Of a DNA stretch of 64,000 bases, positions 37,401 to 49,400 are shown one piece after another. A model generated the notes under the pieces. The model made no database searches, was not told the DNA's origin, and saw only the letters and a program-made list of their open reading frames with translations. The position numbers and the translations under genes were made by a program. Numbering within the stretch: position 1 is the first letter of the stretch; the number at the start of each line of letters is the position of its first letter. Source of the DNA: Theropithecus gelada (lineage: Eukaryota > Chordata > Mammalia > Primates > Cercopithecidae); the NCBI RefSeq assembly GCF_003255815.1, contig NC_037670.1:69275470-69339469 (forward strand), in the 5' to 3' direction.

Positions 37401-40400
37401 TCTTTAACTACAGCAACATTACTTTTTAACCAAAAAATTTCACTGGGAAATTAATTAAAAAACTGTTAACAAAGTTTTGCACAAAAACTACTTTTACAAA
37501 AAAACATTTAGAACTTTAAAATTTCAACTTTCTAGTGGTCCTTGGAAAGTTATGAGATGATTATCTTTTGACCAACATTATTCAGAGCCATATAACTGAT
37601 GTTTAGAAGCTAACAGTAACTGAGTTTCCCTAGCTGCCTGTACCTTGGCTGTATCATAGCTTCCCGCCTCAGACCAAACACTGTTTTTTCTATCTAAACT
37701 AGCATTTCCATTTCTGTCCTGCTCTGAGGCCCAGTTTGGATCTTTACTTTCTCATTATTCAAATTCAACAAACCATCAAATACGTTAGGCCCTATATTCC
37801 GTCCTAGAGATAGAAAGATAATTACAAATAAGTATGTCTGGTCCTTCAAGCTCTAGTGGGGAAGAGAAAAATGAAAGATATTTAAATAACAAATACATAT
37901 GCATTTATATGTGAAATTATGTATTAAATGACTTGATAAGTAAGCAATTGAGCAATTAATTGGAAAGGAAGTAGAAAAAAAATCTTGGAAAGATGACATT
38001 TATTCTGAACTTGAAAGATTACTAGGAGTCCACTAGATGAAATGCTAACAGCACATCCCAGATAGAGGGAGCACATATGTGAAGGCACATTGTGTAAAAA
38101 ATACATGGTACACTCATTAAATGGCAAGTTTCTACTCCCCCATCCAACCAAATGGTATGGCATTTGCCCTCTGGCTATAAACAACTAGAAAATTAAGGCA
38201 TATGAATCAACTATTTCAGGCACCAGAACAGGTATAGGACCATGAGCTGTGAGAAGAGGTTAAGCCCTCTAATCTTCCTACTTGGTAACAATATATGGAT
38301 AGTGGTACAGGGTAGGGGAGGAACCCAAGCAGAAGCAGAATGCAGCAGCCTTGCTAAGCTGAGAAGACAGACTCGGAGTTTGGCAAGGCTAAGACAGCTG
38401 GAATTGGCAGGTGAGTACCAGAGAGGAGGGAGCTACAGAGAGAGATCTGCTCAACAGTATTTTTAAGTCTTAGACAAAATAACTCTGGAAAATCATAAGG
38501 CTGAGAAATTCCCAGTGTTCACAGAGAATAAGGTAAGACATTTTAATTTTGTCAAGCTGGAGTAGAAAAGTCACTCTAAACACTGGGGCAATGAACAGAC
38601 TCCTTTGGGAGGGCCATCCTTTGTATTAAGGCTAACCTAGTTCTAGGTCTGTCCTAACCAAGCTGATCCACAAGTAATTTAAATGACTGCCAAAACAAAC
38701 GTCACCATTCTTTAATGGGATAAAATCTACTTAACCCTGCAACATTCCAAATGTATGTCATTTTACCAAAAATTTCTAGATATCTGAAAATGCCACAAAT
38801 TACAATTCACAACCAATAGGAAAAATAATAAAAGCAGATCCAGAAATGACAGAGATGATGGAACTGGCAGATATGGACCTTAAAACCGGCATTATAAAGA
38901 TGTGCAAAGATTTAAAATAAAATATGAACATAATCATGTAAGAGATGGAGGTTATGAAAAGAACCAAAAAGAACTTTCACAGGTGAAAAATACAGTATCT
39001 GAAACGAAAAACCCATTGGATAGTCTTTATAGCAGATCAGACACTGCAGAAGAATCAGTGAATTTTAAGACACAGGAAAATAAGCTGTCTATGTGAAGCA
39101 CAAAGAGAGAGAGAGGGAAAAGACTGAACAAAACAAACAGGATCCCAGGGACCTATGGGACAGCATCAAGCCGTTTAATACACTGTAGGAATAAGAGAAG
39201 AGAGGTAGGGGTAGGAAAATACTAGAAAACATAATAGCTGAAAAATTTCCAAATCTGATAAAAACTAACTCTAAACAAAAAAATGAACTCCAAGCAAGAT
39301 AAATACAAATAAAACCAAGGCACCATACTCAAATTGCTAAAAACAAGTGAGAAAGAGGAAAATCTTTAAAAAGGCACATTTATGGCCGGGTGCGGTGGCT
39401 CACGCCTGTAATCCCAGCACTTTGGGAGGCCGAGGCGGGTGGATCACGAGGTTAGGAGACCGAGACCATCCTGGCTAACAAGGTGAAACCCTGTCTCTAC
39501 TAAAAATACAAAAAATTAGCTGGGCATGGTGGTGGGCGCCTGTAGTCCCAGCTACTGGGGAGACTGAGGCAGGAGAATGGTGTGAACCCAGGAGGCGGAG
39601 CTTGCAGTGAGCAGAGATTGTGCCACTGCACTCCAGCCTGGGCAACAGAGCCAGACTCTGTCTAAAAAAAAAAAAGGCACATTCATAGGTGAAACAAGGT
39701 AAGAATGATCACAGACTTCTTGTCGTGAATAATGCAGGGAAGATGACAATGCAATGACAAAAAAAGAAGTGTGCCGAGAATGTAGGGTAAGGTAGAAAAG
39801 GACTAAAAGGAGATGAGGTAGAACAGAAGTCAGGGAGACGAGCACAGGATGAGGGCAAAACAACTAAAAAAATTCAGAGTAAGGCAATGATGGGCTAATA
39901 TATACTGTGAAATGCCTCCTCCTCCAGGAAGCACTCCCTAACCTCCCAGGCAGAGTAAAGGAGCACAGTATATGGATAAAAGCAGAAGCTTTGGAATCTC
40001 ATACTCCTGGACTAAATTCTGGCTCTGCTATTTGTAACATAGCACAACCTAAGGTTGATTTTTTTTTTCTGAGTGTTTTCTTATATATAAAATGGTGTTC
40101 TAAAATTTATGAACAGTGTAAATAAAGCATATAAATAATATATATGAAGCTGGAAGACAGCATAGCACGTGGCACATAGTAAATGCTTAATACATTTTGA
40201 CTATTATACTCTAGTTCACACAACAACTAGTAAGAACTCCTAGTAAATCATCAACATTGCTGCAATCATTTATAGGCTGAATATCCCTTCTCTTAAATGT
40301 TTGGGACCAGAAACATTCGGGATTTACATTTTGAAATATTAGCATATACATAATGAGCTATATTGGGGGAGGGGACCCAAGTCTAAACACACAACACATT

Positions 40401-43400
40401 TATATTTCATATGCAACTTACATAGCCTGAAGGTAATTTTATACAATATTTTAAATAATTTTGTGCATGAAACAAAGTTTGTGTACACCGAACCATCAGA
40501 AAGTGAAGGTGCCACTCTCAGCCACCATGTGGAATCACAGCAAGTTTACACTTATGCACACCTGCTGCATTAGCACAGCCCCTAGCATAGTTATTCTATC
40601 CTTAGCATCCTTAACTCCTATAAAGGTGATCTCATCAGCTGTGGTCAGCATCTTTCTGGGATAATATATGAGGTCAGATGTGGAATTTTCTACTGTGGCA
40701 TCATATTAGTGCTCAAAAGTTTCAAACTTTGGGACATTTCATTTCCAGGTTAAGAATGCTCAACCTCCATATCTATTTCCTTTGCTAGACTTTTAGCACC
40801 TGGAGATAAGGGGCTATGTTTTTTCACTTTTTATATTATCAGTACCTATTAGTATCTAGTGCACATGGCAGGTGCTTCAAGAATGATTAACTGATGCAGT
40901 GATCATAACCTGCCTGTTTCCATAACAACAATATATTGATGTGGCTGAGAATTTTGGTATCTCAGTATCCAGAGCATATCTCTAAGACTTCCTCTTCAAA
41001 CTAAAAGTAGAACATGAAATTTTTTGACCAAATCATACTGATTTTTGTTCTAAAAAAATCTGATCATCAAACAAACAGAAGCCACCAAAAGTTTCTAAGC
41101 AAGGGAATAATATCACCAAATCTGTTTTTATTACCTATCTAACAGTAGCAGGAGGGATTTCCCAGGATTGAAACCAGGGTGACCAGCTGAAAAGCTACTG
41201 GAGAGGTTTAAGTAGAAGACTTGGTAATTCATTATACTGTACATGAGTGTTAAAGAGAATAAAGGAATTAAGGATAACTTCAAGGTTTCTAGCTTGAGCA
41301 ATGAAACAGATGGGGATACTAAACAAAAGAAAAACAGGCCTTAATAGGGTAATGCAGGAGTACTGATATTGACTGCTACTGACTGCACTGATACTGATAT
41401 ATTGACTAATAATGATCTGCAGTTGGACACATGTATACGCAACAGGCAGCTGGAGCTTAAGAAAGGGGCTGAGGAGACTGGGCGAGAGAGCGACACTCCA
41501 AGATGGCCGAATAGGAACAGCTCCAGTCTACAGCTCCCAGTGTGAGCAACGCAGAAGACAGGTGATTTCTGCATTTCTAACTGAGGTACCGGGTTCATCT
41601 CACTGGGGCTTGTCAACAGTGGGTGCAGGACAGTGGGTGCAGCCTACCAAGCGTGAGCCAAAGCAGTGCGAGGCATCGCTTCACCCAGGAAGCGCGAGGG
41701 GTCCGGGAATTCCCTTTCCTAGCCAAGGGAAGCTGTGACAGACAGCACCTGGAAAATCAGGTCACTCCTACCCTAATACTGCACTTTTCCAACGGTCTTA
41801 GCAAGCAGCACACCAGCAGATTATATCCTGTGCCGGGATTGGAAGGTCCCACGCTCATGGAGCCTCGCTCATTGCTAGCACAGCAGTCTAAGATCAAACT
41901 GCAAGATGGCAGCGAGGCTGGGGGAGGGGTGACTGCCATTGCTAAGGCTTGAGTAGGTAAACAAAGCTGCCAGGAAGCTCAAACTGGGTGGAGCCCACCG
42001 CAGCTCAAGGAGGTATGCCTGCCTCTGTAGACTCCACCTCTGGGGGCAGGGCATAGTCGAACAAAAGGCAGCAGAAACCTCTGCACACTTAAATGTCCCT
42101 GTCTGACAGCTCTGAAGAAAGCAGTGGCTCTCCCAGCATGGAGTTTGAGATCTGAGAACGGACAGACTGCCTCCTCAAGTGGGTCCCTGATCCCTGAGTA
42201 GCCTAACTGGGAGGCATGCCCCCAAGAAGGGGCAGACTGACACCTCACACAGCAAGATACCCCTCTGAGACGAAGCTTCCAGAGGAATGATCAGGCAGCA
42301 ACATTTGCTGTTCAGCAATATTCGCTGTTCTGCAGCCTCCGCTGCTGATACCCAGGCAAACAGGGTCTGGAATGGACCTCCAGCAAACTCCAACAGACCT
42401 GCAGCTGAGAGTCCTGACTATTAGAAGGAAAACTAACAAACAGAAAGGACATCCACACCAAAACCCCATCTGTACGTCACCATCATCAAAGACCAAAGGT
42501 AGATAAAATCACAAAGATGGGGGAAAAACAGAGCAGAAAAGCTGAAAATTCTAATAATCAGAGTGCCTCTCCCCCTCCAAAGGAACGCAGCTCCTCACCA
42601 GCAACGGAACAAAGCTGGACGGAGAATGACTTTGACGAGTTGAGAGAAGAAGGCTTCAGACGATCAAACTTCTCCAAGCTAAAGGAGAAAGTTCGAACCC
42701 ATTGCGAAGAAACTAAAAACCTTGAAAAAAGATTAGATGAATGGCTAACTAGAATAACCAGTGTAGAGAAGTCCTTAAATGACCTGATGGAGCTGAAAAC
42801 CATGGCATGAGAACTACGTGATGAATGCACAAGCTTCAGTAGCCGATTCGATCAACTGGAAGAAAGGGTATCAGTGACTGAAGATCAAATGAATGAAATG
42901 AAGTGAGAAGAGAAGTTTGGAGAAAAAAGAGTAAAAAGAAATGAACAAAGCCTCCAAGAAATATGGGACTATGTGAAAAGATCAAATCTATGTCTGATTG
43001 GTGTACCTGAAAGTGATGGGGAGAATGGAACCAAGTTGGAAAACACTCTGCAGGATATTATCCAGAACTTCCCCAACTTAGCAAGGCAGGCCAACATTCA
43101 AATTCAGGAAATACAGAGAACGCCACAAAGATACAAAGATACTCCTTGAGAAGAGCAACTCCAAGACACATAATTGTCAGATTCACCAAAGTTGAAATGA
43201 AGGGAAAAAAAAATGTTAACGGCAGTCAGAGAGAAAGGTTGGGTTACCCACAAAGGGAAGCCCATCAGACTAACAGTGGATTTCTCAGCAGAAACTCTAC
43301 AAGCCAGAAGAGAGTGGGGGTCAATGTTCAACATTCTTAAAGAAAAGAATTTTCAACCCAGAATTTCATATCCAGCCAAACTAAGCTTCATAAGTGAAGG

Positions 43401-46400
43401 AGAAGAAAGGGGCTGAGGTTGAAAACAAAGATTTGGAAATATCCAGCATGTAAATGATAGCTGAAGTCACAAAAATAGATTTTATCATCCAGGGTAAATG
43501 TATAAAACATAAATATATGACATCAGTAACGCTGATGGAACTGTGGGGAACACTTACATTTATATAGTAGAAAAGGATAAAAGGTTCTGAGAGGAGGAGG
43601 AGATTTTTAAAAAATAGGGCTGTGAAAGCCAAGGAAGAACATGATTTCAAGAAAGAAAGGATAATATCAAGTGTTTAAAGAGAGCAAGAACTGGAATGAA
43701 TACTAAAACGAGGAGACTAATTTCGGCACACAGGACTGGTGACCTCATCAAAGTATCAGAAGAGCAGATGGCATTAGATTAAAAAGTGAATGGAGTATTG
43801 GCCCATGAACAGATGAGTGGATCAATGAAGTAGAACAAAACTGTAAGGTGAGGAATGCCGTAAATTCAGCCTATTCTTTTAAGAAGTATAGCAGTAAGGA
43901 AAAGAGAAAGGCAAGACGTAAGAGTCAAAGCTGAGGAAGGAATTTTAGCATAGAGGAGACTGAAATATTAGAAGACAAAGGGAAAAGAACCACCATGGGA
44001 GGAGGGTCTGAAACTCTAGAAGAGGTTACATAATTTACGAAAAAACGAAACACAGGTCCTAGAAAAGGAAGGATAAGAATTAAAGAACTTAAATAAGGGT
44101 TTCAGTCTTGGAAATGATTAGCTGAATCTCTTCCATCAAACAGCAGGGACGGGCATGAGAGCAACAAAGACAGATATTAGAGGAAGAGGGGAGGGATGCT
44201 TGGGGAGTGTGTCTGATGGCCTTGATTTCTCCATATGGGGGAGAAAAGGCTAAGTATCTCATGAGAGGTGGGAAGTAGGTGACACAGTAAGTGTGGTAAA
44301 GATATTGATTAGGGTGGGGGTGTTAAAAGGACGTAAGAGATTAGGTACAGACTTGCTAAGCTATACCATGAGCCTAGCTGAAGATGGAACTCTTACACTT
44401 GTACTAAGTAGATGAAAAACGATCCAAGTCCTTCCAAGAATGTGTGGCAGCACAGGAGGAGGGACACATAGCATGCATTCTGGGTTTAAAATGGGCAAAT
44501 GAGTTGCAGAGGATGACCAAGAGGAAGAGGGAAATAATGTGAGGTGCTGGTAAGAGAGAAGTTAAATTAACTACCAAAGAGGAGAAGGGAAGAAAAGGGA
44601 AGAAAAAAGTCAGGAGCCGGGTGAAGACTGGAAGAACTGAAAAGGGTCCCAGGATGAAAGGCTGAAGAGCAGGTTTTGCAAGAAGGAGGAGATTTTGGAG
44701 ACAGAATATTTCAGGTGGTCTTTTCTGGATCAATTTCCAATTCTACCTTAATCCCCTCTGTAATAAACAGAAAAAAACAAATCCTTGGTAAGCAGTGGGC
44801 TTCCATATGAGATTCCTAAACTTATTTTTTTAAAAAAACTTCTAACCATTCTGCCATTTTTGGGTATTTCTACTATCATAAATTAGAAATGCATTTTGAC
44901 AAACACTTTTGTGCTTCTCATGTTCGTATTATTTCTCTAGAAGGGATTCCTACAAGTGAAATTATTGAATTAAAATATATGAACACCATACTTTTGAATT
45001 ACACTATCAAGAGTAACACGCTTAATATTTTAGCCATCCAGACCTCACCCTCTATAAACTTTTAAATAAAAACAACATAATGCCATACACATTATTTTGT
45101 AACATGCTCTTTTTTAAACTTAATATTTTAAATCTTTGAAATATATTTACCTTAGCTTCTTATGACTGCCCAGTAATCCATTTTGTGACATCACTTATTT
45201 AACCAACCTTTTTTCTAACAAACATTTAGACTATTTCTACCTTTTTGCTACATAGAGAATGCCATAAGGAACATTGTGGTAACATATCTTTGCAAAACTG
45301 CCTAATATTTCCTTGTGAAAAAATTAATAAAACTAAAATTAGGCCATGTATGGTGGCTCATGCTTCTAATCCCAGCATTTTGGGAGGCTGAGGCAGGAGG
45401 ATTGCTTGAGGCCAGGAGTTTGAGATAAGCCTGGTCAGCATAGTGAGACCCCATTATGTACTATTAAAAAAAACTTTAAGTAAAATTGCTGGGTTAAAAC
45501 ATATTTTTTTAAGGCTTTTGATACATACTTCAGACTGTACCCCAGAAAAGTTATACTAAAATGGCTCAATTAATGAATATCACTTTTGTTTATAATCATT
45601 GCCAGTCTGATAGGTGGAAATTCACAACCTATTTTAAAATTTACATTATAAAAATAAAAATATTTTCATGTGTATATAGGTAATTTACATTTGCGTGTGT
45701 GAACATTTCATATCATTTGTTCATTTTTTTAAAACCAGAGCTGATCATGATCCTGAAAGACACAATCTCAGATGCCATGATCCAGAATGTCAAAATCCCA
45801 AAAGACCAAAATCCTGAAAGATAAAAAAGTCCTTAAAGTCTAAAATCCCCAAATCACAATCTTGAACAATTAAAATTTCGACTGTTGAAATAGTGAAAAC
45901 TGAATTCTAGGGAGGGAGGGGATTTAGGGAAGGGACTTCCACTGTGTTTTTGGTTGTATGAGGCTAGGTGCATCACAGTAGGTGCATCCTGTTAGGTGGA
46001 ACTATTACCTTGTTGCTGTCTTTATTTGGAAATTAAGTACAGTTTAAAGGAGATGCATTATGGATGCCAAACTGACAAGGGGTGGATTTATGGTCTTAAT
46101 TTCAGTTGTTGACTTGATTGGATTAAGGAATACCTAGAAATCTGGGATATTATTTCGAGTGTGTCTGTGAGGGTGTTTCCAGAGATTAGCGTGTGAGTCC
46201 GAGTGGACTAGGTAGGAAAGATATGTCTTCAATGTTGGCAGGCACCATCTAATTAGAGAAGAAATATAGAAAACAATCTGGTCTCTCTCTGAGAGCTGGG
46301 ACCAATTTTTCTCTTGCTGCCGTGGACATCAGAACTCCAGCCTTTAAATGTCAGGATTTACACCTGACCACCCCTGCTCCCTACACTCCCACTCCCTGGG

Positions 46401-49400
46401 GTTCTGAGGCTTTTGGCCTGGATTGAAAGGTAATGATTGGTTTCCCTGGTTCTGAGGCCTTTGCAATTGGACTAAGCCATGTTACCAGCATCCCAAGGTG
46501 TCCAGCTTGCAGGCCTGTTGTGAAACTTCTCAGTCACCATAAGCACATGAGCCAGTTTCCTAATAAGTTCCTTCTCGTATTTATTCACATATCCTATTGG
46601 TTCTGTCTCTCTGGAGAAGGTTAACTATTAAATAATAGAGATTTGGTCCTGGGGAAGTCCAATATCATTCCTTCTCACTGTATTCCTTACAATACAATGG
46701 AAGAGATCTGTGAAATTGTTCCTTCAAAAAAGGGTGTGATTAAGTTAAGCATACAATGATACCTAATGGTTTAAAAGCTAATTATTATCGGTGCTTTGAA
46801 AGCAGAAAATAATTGAATTGCAATGGCTGAGCAATAACCAGGTTTTCCGGTGGACAACACATACTTACAAAATTTGTAGATCACAACCACTGTCCAAATA
46901 CAAGTGCTGCAGGTGTTTCAAAGATTATAGAAATGAAAACGCAGGTAAAAAAGAACTCTCCCCTGCCAAATTATTCAATCATGTACAACATCTGCCCCTT
47001 CACATATAGCACCAATTCACTATGCTATGCATTTCATCTTCGCATAATTTTCAATACTGGAGGTATGAACTGGGTGAAATTTTGAGGAGAGTTAATTCAT
47101 TTTATGAATATTTTGCAAATTTGACTCCATCAAAATATATTATCACAATGTTGATTTTGTGTATGTAAAAGCACTGAGGCCAGGCCTGGTGGCTGATGCC
47201 TGTAATCCCAGCATTGGGAGGCCAAGGCAGGTGGATCACCTGAGGTCAGGAGTTTGAGACCAGCCTGGCCAACATGGTGACACCCTGTCTCTACTAAAAT
47301 TACCAAAAAACTAGCCAGGCACGGTAGTGTGCACCTGTAATCCCAGTTACTCAGGAGGCTGACACAGGAGAATTGCTTGAACTGTGAGGTGGAGGTTGCA
47401 GTGAGCCAAGATCATGCCACTGCACTCCAGCCTGGGTGACAGAGGGAGACTCTGTCTCAACAAAAAAAAAAAAACAAAAAAGAACAACAAAAACATTGAA
47501 ACTTTATTAATAAATGAAGATATGTCCTTTTTGTACATCTGCATTTGTGAAAAAAATTTCTTGAGATCTTGGCTCTTTGGGCAACTGCATATATGGTGAT
47601 GACACATTGAGATTTTCAATCAATTTTGTCAAAAGACTTAGGTTGCTTGTCATGGTATTTCAGATGACCACAATTATCAATTTAAGTGTATAGAATTATC
47701 AACTATGGAGATATACATTTATATATTTCACTTTTAGAATTTTTTTTTTTTTTTTGAGATGGAGTCTCACTCTGTCACCCAGGCTGGAGTGCAGTGGCAC
47801 GATCTCTGCTCACTGCAAGCTTCACCTCCCAGGTTCACGCCATTCTCCTGCCTCAGCCTCCTGAGTAGCTGGGACTATAGGCGCCCTCCACCACATCCAG
47901 CTAATTTTTTGAATATTTAGTAGAGACAGCGTTTCACCGTATTAGCCAGGAAAGTCTCGATCTCCTGACCTCGTGATCCACCTGCCTTGGCCTCCCAAAG
48001 TGCTGGGGCGTGAGCCACTGCGCCCAGCTGAACTACTTCTTTTACAAATACGGTTTATCTGGCTCATAACTGTTACATTTGTGTGACTGTTAGTATATCT
48101 GAGTGTTGTCTGTAAAAACGTATGTTATTACTGTCTGTTTTAGCATGTAAATAAAGTGGCCATGAAATGTCATGTATTAACATTTTATTTTTAATTAACA
48201 TAATTGGACAATTTATGGTATACATAGTTATTTTTATGTTTCCTAAATCAATCCCCTTTTAAAATGTAAATAAAATTTTTTTTTGTTTTTTGAGACAGGG
48301 TCTCACTCTGTTACTCAGGCTGGAGTGCAGTGGCACTATCTCAACTCACTATAGCCTTGACCTCTTGGGCTCAGGTGATCCTACCACCTCCGCCTCCCAA
48401 GTAGCTGGGATTACAGGAGTGCACCACCACACCCAGTTAATTTTTGTATTTTTTATAGAGACAGGGTTTCGCTATGTTGCCCAGGGTGGTCTCCAACTCC
48501 TGGGCTCAAGAAATCCTCCCACTTCGGCTGCCCAAAGTGCTGAGATTTGACTGGGCTCACGACTATAATCCCAGCACTTTGGGAGGCTGAGACGGGTGGA
48601 TCATCTGAGGTCAGGAGTTTGAGACCAGCCTGATCAACACGGTGAAACCCCATCTCTAACAAAAAATACAAAAGATTAGCCAGGCGTGGAGATGGACGCC
48701 TGTAATCCCTGCTACCTGTGGGGGCTGAGGCATGAGAATCGCTTCAACCCATGAGGCGGAGGTTGCAGCACCTGACCAAATAAATGTCTTTTAGAGAACT
48801 TTTTAGGATTATTTTTTCCATAATTATATTTTCAGGATTTTGATCTTTTGGGATTGTGATTTTTGAGATTTTAGACCTTAGGGTTTTTGATTTTTTGGAA
48901 TTTCAACATTTAGGATTGCATCTTTTGGGATTATGGACCAAGCCCTTTTCAAACTGGGAGGTTCATGTGTTTGTGTGTATTTGTAAGACCTGGTTATATA
49001 TTCAAGCAACTTTAACTGCTTTGGCTAGATGAATATTAGAGGTATTTTTCCGAGTTTGTCTTCTCATTTTGTTCGGATTTATTGATGTATTAAGTCTTTT
49101 TTGTTTTCTTTTTTAAATTAATTATTTTTTAAAAGAGACAGGGTCTTGTTATGTTGCTCAGGCTGGTCTCAAACTCTTGGGCTCAAGTAATCCTTCCTGC
49201 CTTGGCCTCCCAAAGTGCTGGGATTATAGGCATGAGTATTAAGTCCTTTTATTTTATGAGATGGAGTCTCACGCTTTGTCACCCAGGTTGGAGTGCAGTG
49301 GCGCACTCTCAGCTCACTGCAACCTCCACCTCTCTGGTCCAAGCAATTCCCCTGCCTCAGCCTCCTGAGTAGCTGGGATTACAGGCACATGCCACCACGC

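Larger units (their letters stand above)
45741..48940. mobile_element. Inverted-repeat-bounded composite, possible MuDR-type (Ricksha-like) transposon
   Basis: The left arm (about 45741-45885) has a reiterated motif like AAAATCCCAAAAGACCAAAATC. The right arm (about 48795-48940), read in reverse complement, gives the same motif in the same order (AATCCCAAAAGATCAAAATC). Between them are an ERVL-type LTR-like block, unassigned sequence and four Alus. Long terminal inverted repeats suggest a DNA transposon. The name Ricksha is a memory-based guess. Confidence 0.55.

Noticed and set aside
42517..42810. 97-codon open frame with clear family resemblance
   Set aside because: Not an independent gene: it is the N-terminal part of an L1 ORF1 ended by a nonsense change, and is listed as a pseudogene.
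46818..47009. 63-codon plus-strand frame with several Cys and His residues, possibly a zinc-finger relic of a MULE transposase
   Set aside because: The spacing does not match a zinc-finger pattern that I can defend, and the frame is short.
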